A stretch of DNA of 5,912 nucleotides from Candidatus Solincola jinzensis (lineage in GTDB: Bacteria; Actinomycetota; Geothermincolia; Geothermincolales; RBG-13-55-18). Location: the NCBI GenBank assembly GCA_015711875.1, contig JACVJG010000212.1, forward strand, positions 1-5,912, written 5' to 3'. The notes under the pieces are model-generated. The model was not told the DNA's origin, ran no database searches, and saw nothing but the letters and a program-made list of their open reading frames with translations. Positions 1 through 5,912 of the stretch are shown piece after piece. Within the stretch, counting starts at the first letter, position 1, and the number at the start of each line of letters is the position of its first letter. Position numbers and translations under genes: made by a program.

Positions 1-31
1 CTCAAGGGTTATCCCGAATGACAAAAACTAC

Positions 32-61
32 TTGTGGTAAGGAAAATCGCTCGTTTATAAA
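32..61 (+). promoter_or_regulatory. Possible sigma-70-type promoter upstream of the acyl-CoA ligase gene
   Basis: TTGTGG at 32-37 and TATAAA at 56-61 are separated by 18 bases. The -10 box matches the consensus at five of six positions; the -35 box matches only in its TTG. A transcript starting near base 68 would have an untranslated leader of about 140 bases before the ligase start codon. The surrounding 1-60 is AT-richer than the rest of the window, as expected of a promoter. Bases 1-21 read as an open codon run ending in TGA, which could be the tail of an upstream gene, but seven codons are too few to support that. The sigma-factor class of the host is unknown. Confidence 0.3.
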
Positions 62-118
62 GGAGAGGGAGGGGCGGCAGCACCATTCATACAACACCCC
101 GTGGTCATGTTCACCGCA

Positions 119-132
119 CGCGCCCAGGCGCG
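119..132. repeat. GC-rich inverted repeat in the ligase leader
   Basis: CGCGCC (119-124) and GGCGCG (127-132) are exact reverse complements around a two-base centre. A two-base loop is too tight for a normal RNA hairpin, so if it has a role, an operator for a dimeric repressor is likelier than a structured RNA. It lies downstream of the possible promoter. In a GC-rich genome a 6+6 palindrome can arise by chance. A nearby direct repeat of GTGACC at about 160-171 may be equally fortuitous. Confidence 0.2.
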
Positions 133-199
133 ACCCCCTAGGCACGGCCCGTCGCATTTGTGACCGTGACCGTCAGGTACTGTTGCTTTCCAAGACCAC

Positions 200-210
200 A
201 GGAGGGGAGC
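200..210 (+). promoter_or_regulatory. Ribosome binding site that decides the ligase start
   Basis: AGGAGG at 200-205, continuing as two further G residues, is a near-perfect Shine-Dalgarno sequence five bases before the ATG at 211. The reading frame is also open to an in-frame ATG at 160, but that start has no comparable upstream site. It would add 17 residues unlike the N-terminus usual in this enzyme family. The 211 start is therefore preferred. Confidence 0.8.
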
Positions 211-1884
211 ATGGAGGAGAGGCTTTGGCACAAGTCGTACGCACCGGGGGTTCCCTGGAGCGTGGACTACGAGAGGATGACCGTCTCCGAGGGGCTGGCG
301 CGTTCCGCTCGCGACTTCCCGGACAAGACCGCCCTAAATTACATGGGGGCGAGGATCTCCTACCGCAAGCTGGACGAGCTGGTCAATCGCTTCGCCCGCG
401 CCCTCAAGGACCTCGGCATAGGCAAGGGGGACAAGGTGGCCACCATCATGCCCAACATCCCCCAGATGATCGTCGCCAACATGGCCGCCTTCCGTATCGG
501 CGCGGTGGTGGTGCTCAACAACCCCCTCTACACCGAGCGCGAGCTGCAATACCAGCTCGACGACTCCGACGCCCGCATCGCTGTTACCCTCACCCTGCTG
601 GTGCCGCGCATCGAGAAGATCATGCCCGAGACCAAAGTGGAGAAGGTCATCGGCTGCCAGATCAACACCCATCTCTCCTTCCCCAAGAAGCAGCTCTTCC
701 CCTATGTGCGCAAGGCCATGTACAGGAAGATCGAGCCCACGGAAAAGGTATTGCGCTACGAGGACCTCATAAAAAAGTACCCCGGCGACCCGATGGAGGA
801 CCAGGGGGAGTGGGAGGAGCTCTCCACCATCATCTACACCGGCGGCACCACCGGCAAGAGCAAGGGGGTCATGCTCAGCCACAAGAACATCAGCGTCAAC
901 GTGCAGCAGTTCGCGGCCTGGTTCCCGGACCTGGAGCGTGGCAAGTACTCGCTGGTGGGGACCTTCCCCGTCTTCCACGCCGCCGGCTTCACCGCCTGCC
1001 AGAACTTCTTCTGCTGGCAGGCCTGGGAGCACTGCATGATCCCCCGCCCGGAGCCCAAGGCGGTGATCGAGATCCTCAAGCGCGACAAGCCGGACTTCCT
1101 GCCCGGCGTGCCCACCATCTTCGTGGGCCTGCTGGCGGAGCCGGAGTTCCGGAACATGGACCTATCCTTCATCAAGGGCTTCTTCTCCGGCGCCGCGCCC
1201 CTGGCGGCCGACACCATCCGCGACCTCAAGGAGCTCACCGGCGCCACCATCCTCGAGGTCTACGGGCAGACAGAGACCGCGCCCGTGGCCACCGTCACCC
1301 CCTGGGGAGGCCAGATCAAGCCCGGCACGGTGGGCATACCCGTGCCCGACACGGACATCAGGATCGTCGACCTGGAGACGGGCGAAAGGGAGCTGCCCCA
1401 GGGCGAGGTGGGAGAGATCATCATCTCCGGCCCACAGTGTATGATGGGCTATTATAAAAAGCCGGAGGAGACCGCCCAGGCGCTGCGGGACGGCTGGGTG
1501 TACACCGGCGATATCGGCTTCTTCGACGAGGACGGGTACCTCTCGGTAGTGGACCGCAAGAAGGACATGGTCATAGCCGGCGGATACAACATCTACCCGG
1601 TGGAGATCGACAACGTGCTCTTCGACCACCCCAAGATACTGGAGGCCTGCGCGGTGGGCGTGCCGGACCCTTACCGCGGGGAGACCATCAAGGCCTTCAT
1701 CGTGGTCAAGGAAGGGGAATCCCTGAGCGAGGAGGAGGTCATCGCCTACTGCAAGGAGAACCTCGCCCCCTACAAGGTCCCCACCCAGATCGAGTTCGTG
1801 GAGGAGCTTCCCAAGAGCGTGGTGGGCAAGATCCTGCGCCGCGAGCTGCGCGACCGCGAGCTGAAGAAACAGCAGGGCGGCTGA
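211..1884 (+). CDS. fadD: Long-chain fatty-acid--CoA ligase (AMP-forming), FadD type
   Basis: A complete 557-residue member of the adenylate-forming (ANL) superfamily, normal length for a bacterial long-chain acyl-CoA synthetase. Known family chemistry: fatty acid plus ATP gives acyl-AMP, then CoA displaces AMP to give acyl-CoA, which feeds beta-oxidation or lipid synthesis at the cytoplasmic membrane face. Visible motifs are the phosphate-binding loop YTGGTTGKSKG (209-219), the FPVFHAAGF motif before the adenine pocket, YGQTE (351-355), YTGD with the ribose-binding Asp434, the hinge region DRKKD (448-452) followed by GGYNIYP (457-463), and the C-terminal catalytic Lys540 within PKSVVGKILRREL. 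The segment NPLYTERELQYQLDDS resembles E. coli FadD, favouring a long-chain substrate over acetate or aromatic acids. All key residues are present. The start at 211 follows an AGGAGG site; an upstream in-frame ATG at 160 is less likely. The last 14 codons and the stop form the beginning of a 201-base tandem repeat. Exact chain-length preference cannot be read from sequence. Confidence 0.93.
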   Translation: MEERLWHKSYAPGVPWSVDYERMTVSEGLARSARDFPDKTALNYMGARISYRKLDELVNRFARALKDLGIGKGDKVATIMPNIPQMIVANMAAFRIGAVVVLNNPLYTERELQYQLDDSDARIAVTLTLLVPRIEKIMPETKVEKVIGCQINTHLSFPKKQLFPYVRKAMYRKIEPTEKVLRYEDLIKKYPGDPMEDQGEWEELSTIIYTGGTTGKSKGVMLSHKNISVNVQQFAAWFPDLERGKYSLVGTFPVFHAAGFTACQNFFCWQAWEHCMIPRPEPKAVIEILKRDKPDFLPGVPTIFVGLLAEPEFRNMDLSFIKGFFSGAAPLAADTIRDLKELTGATILEVYGQTETAPVATVTPWGGQIKPGTVGIPVPDTDIRIVDLETGERELPQGEVGEIIISGPQCMMGYYKKPEETAQALRDGWVYTGDIGFFDEDGYLSVVDRKKDMVIAGGYNIYPVEIDNVLFDHPKILEACAVGVPDPYRGETIKAFIVVKEGESLSEEEVIAYCKENLAPYKVPTQIEFVEELPKSVVGKILRRELRDRELKKQQGG

Positions 1885-2264
1885 TGGCCGCGACCGGGGC
1901 GGCGGAAGATCGCCTGAAGCGTGACGGGTAAGGCACTCTGTCGCGTGTCTTGTAGCAAAGACTTAAAACGGAAGGTCACTGGTCGCCACCATGAGCGCGG
2001 CGAAAGACGGCCGCGCTATGTGATGGACAGAGCACATCCCCGCGAGCCGCGCGACCGCGGGCTCAAAAAACAGCAGAGCGGCTGAGCGCCGCGGCCGAGG
2101 CGGTGAGAGATCACCCGAACAGTGACGTATGAGGCGCCCTGTCGCATGTTGTGCGGCAAGGAGCTTAGTAACGGAGGGCCGCTGGTCGTCACGATAAGCG
2201 GCGAAAGACGCTCGCGTTCCGCGAAGGACAGGGCACACCACCGCGAGCCGCGCGACCGCGGGCT
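1840..2264 (+). repeat. Diverged tandem repeat, 201-base period, starting inside the 3' end of fadD
   Basis: Unit 1 (1840-2040) begins in the last 14 sense codons of the ligase gene, unit 2 is 2041-2241, and a partial unit 3 starts at 2242. Bases 1840-1884 and 2041-2085 match at 40 of 45 positions by hand count. Unit 2 would encode REPRDRGLKKQQSG plus a stop, against RELRDRELKKQQGG plus a stop in the gene. The stop codons (1882, 2083) are exactly 201 apart. Further matches at the same spacing include CTGTCGC (1938/2139), GCAA (1955/2156) and CGAAAGACG (2001/2202), with small compensating indels between. Unit 3 matches unit 2 for 24 bases (2040-2063 against 2241-2264) and then diverges. Because the gene's end looks native for this family, the simplest reading is tandem duplication of the gene's 3' end plus its downstream flank, followed by drift. 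Function unknown. Confidence 0.85.
1994..2017 (+). repeat. Perfect 8-bp stem-loop within repeat unit 1
   Basis: AGCGCGGC (1994-2001) and GCCGCGCT (2010-2017) are exact reverse complements around an eight-base loop. RNA from either strand could fold here. It is not followed by a T run, so it is not an intrinsic terminator of the usual kind, though it could protect the fadD transcript's 3' end. In unit 2 the loop sequence is retained (2203-2210), but the perfect stem is lost. A different pairing, GCCGCT with AGCGGC about 13 bases apart, becomes possible there. Confidence 0.45.
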
Positions 2265-2454
2265 TAATCCGGAAAACCGAGTATACGCTTGAGGTGATTC
2301 TCACCCTAAAGTTAACCGCGAGCCCGTGAGTCCAATCCATAAAAAGCAAGGCGGTTTTGGGCCGGGTAAACGGTCCCTTTTCCAGGGGCGTTCTACGCGC
2401 CTGCCTGCCCGCGTGGCCATGTTTCCCAAGCCATCCCCGGCGCGCCGGCCTGCG

Positions 2455-2483
2455 TTTACAAAGCCTTTTCACAGGGGGATAAT
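2455..2483 (+). promoter_or_regulatory. Probable sigma-70-type promoter of the PAS sensor gene
   Basis: TTTACA (2455-2460) and GATAAT (2478-2483) each match the sigma-70 consensus hexamers at five of six positions and are separated by exactly 17 bases, the optimal spacing. Transcription would begin near 2490, about 35 bases before the chosen start codon. It lies in locally AT-rich sequence just outside the tandem repeat, indicating that the sensor gene is transcribed independently of fadD. Confidence 0.55.
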
Positions 2484-2524
2484 CAAAGCAGGGGTAACTT
2501 TTTCCGCAAGGGCTATGGTTGAAA

Positions 2525-5500
2525 ATGGAAAAAGACGAGGGTCAAAGCGTGGGAGTTTCGGCAAACATCGCCGCGGGCCGAAAGGTCGCCTGGAAATGGA
2601 TCGCCGCATACATGGCCGTGGCGGCGGTTTTAGCCGCCGCCGGCACCGCTTTTTCCCTCTACCTCAGGAATGACGTGAGGCGGCGGGCCCATGAAGAGCT
2701 CAACGCCGTGGCCGACCTCAAGGTGGAGCAGGTCGAGCGCTGGCTCAAGGAGCGCCTGGCCGACGCCAGAACCGCCACGGAAAGCCCCTTTTTCACGCAG
2801 ACCGCGGTTAGCTTCCTATCCGTGCCCGAGGACCCCGCTCTCAAGGCGGAGCTGCTCTCCTGGATGCAGTCGCGTATGGAAAATTATGCCTACAGCGCGG
2901 CCTTTCTGCTTGATACGGCGGGAAACCTCGCGCTCTCTCTCAACCCCCGCGGTGACCCTCTAGGGGATTACGCCCGCGGCTTCGCCCTCGAGTGCATGGC
3001 GAAGGGCGCCACGCGCGCCTCGGACCTTCACCGCGGCGGGGGAAACGGGGAAATCCACATGGATCTTGTCGCTCCGGTGGTGGCGACCGCGGGCGGGCCG
3101 CCTGTGGGAGCGTTGGTCCTGCGCATCGACCCTCGCGATTTCCTCTACCCCTATATACAGTCCTGGCCTACCCCCAGCGAGACGGCGGAAACCCTGCTGG
3201 TGCGGCAGGAGGGTGAGGAAGTGCTCTATCTCAACGAACTGCGCCACCTCTCCGGGACAGCACTGGTATTGAGGTACCCGCTGAACGCGGACGACCTCCC
3301 CGAGGCGAGGGCGGCGCGCGGGGAGCGGGTGGTCATGGAGGGAGTCGACTACCGCGGCGTAAAAGTGCTCGCGGCCACGCGCTCCGTGCAGGGCACGGAA
3401 TGGCACCTGGTGGCCAAAGTGGACGCCTCGGAGGTCTATTCGCCCATGGCGCTCCGCGTGGCGCTGGTGATAGCGCTCACCGTGGTGCTGGTCCTCGCCC
3501 TGGGCACGGGCTTGGCCCTGGCCTGGACACGGCGGCAATCCCAGCTCCTCGAGCGCCAGTACGAGCTGGAAGCGGAGCGCGACGCACTTTCGCGACACTA
3601 TGAATACCTCACCTGCTACGCCAACGACATCATCATCCTCATCGACAATGACTGGAATATAGTGGAAGCCAACCAGCGCGCGGAGCAGGCCTACGGGTAC
3701 TCCCGCGAGGAGCTCATAGGCATGCCGGTGGCGAACCTGCGCTCCCCGCGTGAGCGCCACAAGCTGGAGGAGGCCATACGCGGCCTGGACCTCTCCAACG
3801 GCACCATGGTCGAGACCGAGCACATGCGCAGTGACGGCACCGTATTTCCGGTGGAGATCAGCGCGCGAGTCATCGAGGTGGAGGGAAAACGCTACTACCA
3901 GGGCATCGTGCGCGACGTCAGCGAGCGCAAACGCATGGAGGCGGATCTGCGCGCCTCCGAGGAGATGTACCGCCTGCTCTTTCAGCGCACCCCTATCGGG
4001 GTGTTCCATTATGACCGATCCCTGATCCTCACCGACTGCAACGAGCGCTTCGTGGAGATCCTGCAGTCCACCCGCGACCGCCTGGTGGGCCTGGACATGA
4101 ACGAGCTGCGCGACCCCAGCGTGCTGCCAGCCATACGCGCCGCCCTGGCGGGCATTGAGGGCCTCTACGAAGGCCCTTATAACGCCACCACCAGCGAGGC
4201 CCATGTTTTCGTCTCCTTGCGCACCACTCCCCTGCGGGACTCCACGGGCGCCGTCATCGGGGGCGTGGGCATCGTGGAGGACATCACCGAGCGCAAACGC
4301 ATGGAGGCGGATCTGCGCGCCTCCGAGGAGCGTTACCGGCAGTTGTTCCAGAGCTCCCCCGTGGGCGTGTTCCAGGTCAACCGCGCCTTGTTGCTCACCG
4401 ACTGCAACCAGCGATTCGAGGAGATCATTAAAAGGCCGCGCGAGAGCATCATCGGAATGGACCTGCACGGCCTCCGGGACAAGGCTATCCTCCCGGCCAT
4501 CCAGGAAGCCCTGGAGGGGAGGCGCGGCAGGTACGAAGGCCCTTACACCTCCACCACCAGCGGCCGAGAACTATGGATCTCCCTGCACACCGCTCCACTC
4601 TTGGACGCCGCCGGCGAGGTAGCGGGCGTCATCGCCACCCTGGAGGACATCAGCGAGCGCCACGCCCTGCAGGAGCGCCTGGCGGAGCGGGAGGTCTTTC
4701 TGCGGCGGCTCACCGACAACATGCTGGACCTCATAAGCCAGATCGACGTGAACGGGAACTTCGTCTACTTGAGCCCTTCCAACGAAAGGGTGCTGGGCTA
4801 CCGCGAGGAGGAGCTCCTGGGCACCAACGTCTTGGAGCTGGTGCACCCCGACGACCTCCCGGCGGTGTCGGAGGCATACGCGAGATCGAACCGGGAGCTC
4901 ACCCCGGGGACGGCGGAGTTCCGGGCCAGAAGAGCCGACGGCTCCTACGTTTGGGTGGAGTCAGTGGGCAACCCCCTCTTCGACGAGGCCGGCGAGCTCA
5001 TCGGGGCCATCTTCGTCACCCGCGACATCAGCGACCGCAAGCGCGCCGAGGAAAAACTCCAAGACAGCGAGGCCAGGTTCCGCGAGCTCTTCGAGAACAT
5101 GGCGAGCGGGGTGGTCATATACGAGGCCAGGGACAACGGCGATGACTTCCTCATCACCGCATTCAACCGGGCGGCGGAACGCATCGAGGGCGTGGAGCGC
5201 GAGGAGATCTTGGGTAGAAGCGTTCTCGAGGTTTTTCCCGGGGTCAAGGAAATGGGCCTTTTGGAGGTCTTCCGGAGGGTCTGGAGGACCGGCATCCCGG
5301 AATCCCTCCCGGCCGCCCTCTACAAGGATGAACGCACGGAGGGATGGAGGGAAAACTACGTCTCCAGGCTGCCCTCGGGCGAGATCGTCGCCATCTACGA
5401 GGACGTTACGGAGCGCGTGCGTGCCCAGCGGAGGCTGGAGAGGCTCAACCGCTGCTTCCTGGAGCTGGGGACCGACCCGCTGAAGAACATCGCGCACATC

Positions 5501-5912
5501 GTGAACACCGGAAAGGAGATCCTGGAGGCCGACGGCGCGCACTACACGCGCTTCGCGCGGGGAAGATACCTGATCTACCACACCGCTAAGGGAGGAGTGG
5601 GATTCGAGCCCCTGGACGACGAGCAGCAGCTCGCCTGCATGGCCATGATCGCCGAGCAACGAGACCAACCCTTATGCGTAGAGGATATACGAGAATTCGG
5701 TTACGACCTTTTCATACCGGAGGTAGCGGAGAAAGGTCTCTTGTCGTACCTGGGATACCCCGTGCGCTCCCACGGCAGGACCCTGGGCACGCTCGGCTTT
5801 TTCCGACATGAGAGGGCTGGTTTCGGGGTGGAGGAAAAGGACCTCGCCGGCCTGCTGGCGCGGGCGGTGGCCGTGGAGGAGGAGCGCCTGGCCCACGAGG
5901 AGGAGCTACGCG
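2525..5912 (+). CDS. Membrane-bound multi-PAS/GAF sensor protein, 3' end beyond the window
   Basis: Open frame of 1129 codons with no stop before the window edge; the C-terminal output domain is not seen. Residues about 25-47 form a hydrophobic transmembrane helix. Residues 48-307 form an extracytoplasmic region starting with an amphipathic helix (VEQVERWLKERLADA), typical of Cache-like ligand-sensing domains. Residues 312-334 form a second transmembrane helix followed by TRRQ. Five PAS domains follow at about 358-470, 479-592, 601-712, 723-840 and 849-966, recognisable by N-x-x-x-E/R-x-x-x-G-Y or LTDCN motifs. PAS1, 2, 3 and 5 end in an acidic residue-D-(I/V)-(S/T)-E-R signature or close variant, and PAS4 ends in RDISDRKRAEE. 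Residues about 975-1120 look like a GAF domain, ending in an acidic helix that probably leads to a kinase or cyclase. The start is uncertain: ATG 2525 is 12 bases after AAGGG (2508-2512), while in-frame TTG 2519 is 6 bases after it. A stop at 2495 limits upstream extension. Role: likely transduction of an external and an internal signal. A histidine kinase is the commonest ending for this layout, but this is inference. Confidence 0.9.
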   Translation, partial: MEKDEGQSVGVSANIAAGRKVAWKWIAAYMAVAAVLAAAGTAFSLYLRNDVRRRAHEELNAVADLKVEQVERWLKERLADARTATESPFFTQTAVSFLSVPEDPALKAELLSWMQSRMENYAYSAAFLLDTAGNLALSLNPRGDPLGDYARGFALECMAKGATRASDLHRGGGNGEIHMDLVAPVVATAGGPPVGALVLRIDPRDFLYPYIQSWPTPSETAETLLVRQEGEEVLYLNELRHLSGTALVLRYPLNADDLPEARAARGERVVMEGVDYRGVKVLAATRSVQGTEWHLVAKVDASEVYSPMALRVALVIALTVVLVLALGTGLALAWTRRQSQLLERQYELEAERDALSRHYEYLTCYANDIIILIDNDWNIVEANQRAEQAYGYSREELIGMPVANLRSPRERHKLEEAIRGLDLSNGTMVETEHMRSDGTVFPVEISARVIEVEGKRYYQGIVRDVSERKRMEADLRASEEMYRLLFQRTPIGVFHYDRSLILTDCNERFVEILQSTRDRLVGLDMNELRDPSVLPAIRAALAGIEGLYEGPYNATTSEAHVFVSLRTTPLRDSTGAVIGGVGIVEDITERKRMEADLRASEERYRQLFQSSPVGVFQVNRALLLTDCNQRFEEIIKRPRESIIGMDLHGLRDKAILPAIQEALEGRRGRYEGPYTSTTSGRELWISLHTAPLLDAAGEVAGVIATLEDISERHALQERLAEREVFLRRLTDNMLDLISQIDVNGNFVYLSPSNERVLGYREEELLGTNVLELVHPDDLPAVSEAYARSNRELTPGTAEFRARRADGSYVWVESVGNPLFDEAGELIGAIFVTRDISDRKRAEEKLQDSEARFRELFENMASGVVIYEARDNGDDFLITAFNRAAERIEGVEREEILGRSVLEVFPGVKEMGLLEVFRRVWRTGIPESLPAALYKDERTEGWRENYVSRLPSGEIVAIYEDVTERVRAQRRLERLNRCFLELGTDPLKNIAHIVNTGKEILEADGAHYTRFARGRYLIYHTAKGGVGFEPLDDEQQLACMAMIAEQRDQPLCVEDIREFGYDLFIPEVAEKGLLSYLGYPVRSHGRTLGTLGFFRHERAGFGVEEKDLAGLLARAVAVEEERLAHEEELR
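3922..3964 (+). repeat. 43-base exact repeat, copy A (end of PAS1 / start of PAS2)
   Basis: This segment is identical to 4288-4330, 366 bases (122 codons) downstream. It encodes the ERKRMEADLRASEE linker helix that joins successive PAS domains. Protein conservation is expected in this linker, but identity at every third codon position is not, given how far the flanking PAS domains have diverged. Confidence 0.9.
3956..4687 (+). repeat. Internal tandem duplication of PAS2 and PAS3 in the sensor gene
   Basis: Residues 478-599 and 600-721 align without gaps over 122 positions, about 60 identical by hand count. Shared blocks include LTDCN, LRD, LPAI, YEGPY and the TTS that follows it. The other three PAS domains do not share these blocks, so PAS2 and PAS3 arose from each other, or from a common parent, more recently than the rest. 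The YEGPY...TTS signature may mark a PAS subfamily, but its ligand is not evident. Confidence 0.75.
4288..4330 (+). repeat. 43-base exact repeat, copy B (end of PAS2 / start of PAS3)
   Basis: Second copy of the segment at 3922-3964, in the same reading frame. The corresponding position at the end of PAS3 (SERHALQERLAERE) is not conserved in DNA, so homogenisation affected only these two linkers. Recombination between the copies would delete or duplicate exactly 122 codons and leave the frame intact. Confidence 0.9.

Larger units (their letters stand above)
1885..2524. other. Long intergenic region without a convincing gene
   Basis: This 640-base stretch holds most of the 201-base tandem repeat (to about 2264), then about 190 bases of less GC-rich unique sequence, then the promoter of the sensor gene. 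Open frames exist on both strands, but they lack good ribosome sites, give Arg/Pro-rich products, and the minus-strand one changes frame between repeat units. The repeat indels therefore do not respect coding. A short interrupted hairpin (GGGCCG at 2359-2364, CGG-T-CCC at 2371-2377, then TTTT) might be a weak terminator. No clear terminator directly follows fadD. A small inverted repeat GGTGA-TTC-TCACC lies at 2293-2305. Confidence 0.6.

Noticed and set aside
334..1032. Minus-strand 232-codon open frame
   Set aside because: Antisense shadow of fadD with low-complexity Gly/Val/Glu/His composition and no family resemblance.
18..1457. Plus-strand 479-codon open frame overlapping the ligase gene
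   Set aside because: It is an out-of-frame reading of GC-rich codons in fadD. The product is rich in Arg, Gly, His and Pro with no recognisable domain, while the overlapping frame has every ligase motif.
1840..2264. CRISPR array or insertion sequence in the repeat region
   Set aside because: There are only two full units of 201 bases that abut directly, without spacers of regular size, no flanking cas genes, and no transposase or terminal inverted repeats.
2359..2381. Possible intrinsic terminator
   Set aside because: The stem is short (six pairs with a bulge) and the T run is only four or so bases, so it is not reported as a feature.
2326..2673. Plus-strand 115-codon open frame before the sensor gene
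   Set aside because: It overlaps the promoter and first 149 bases of the sensor gene in another frame, has no ribosome site, and gives an Arg/Lys/Gly-rich product.
2960..4468. Minus-strand 502-codon open frame
   Set aside because: It is antisense to the PAS sensor gene. Its repeated segments (for example LLGGAQIRLHAFAL) are simply the reverse reading of the repeated PAS linker DNA.
4961..5668. Minus-strand 235-codon open frame
   Set aside because: Antisense to PAS4, PAS5 and the GAF region of a clearly coding gene, with no recognisable motif.

Overview
This high-GC window comes from a bacterial chromosome. It holds two plus-strand genes separated by an unusual 640-base non-coding stretch. 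Gene content (a FadD-type acyl-CoA ligase and a large multi-PAS membrane sensor) and strong G/C preference at third codon positions suggest an environmental, metabolically versatile high-GC bacterium. Actinomycetota of deep or anaerobic habitats and deltaproteobacterial lineages both fit. The sequence alone does not decide the phylum.

Layout: bases 1-210 are a leader with a possible promoter, a small GC-rich palindrome and a strong Shine-Dalgarno sequence. Bases 211-1884 encode a complete 557-residue long-chain fatty-acid--CoA ligase with all adenylate-forming-enzyme motifs intact. Bases 1885-2524 contain no convincing gene. Their first part is a diverged tandem repeat with a 201-base period. 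The repeat begins inside the last 14 sense codons of the ligase gene and carries along a copy of that gene's 3' end, including the stop codon. A second and a partial third unit follow. The last part of this stretch carries a good sigma-70-like promoter (2455-2483) for the next gene.

Bases 2525-5912 encode the first 1129 residues of a sensor protein that runs off the right edge. In order it has a transmembrane helix, an extracytoplasmic sensor region, a second transmembrane helix, five PAS domains and a GAF-like domain. The output domain (histidine kinase, diguanylate cyclase or other) lies outside the window. PAS2 and PAS3 are an internal duplication, and a 43-base identical DNA segment recurs at the ends of PAS1 and PAS2.

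The two genes share a strand but are far apart, and the second appears to have its own promoter, so they are probably separate transcription units. A functional link between fatty-acid activation and the sensor is not shown. I see no CRISPR array, RNA gene, insertion sequence or defence system. The least explained feature is the gene-end-derived 201-base tandem repeat.
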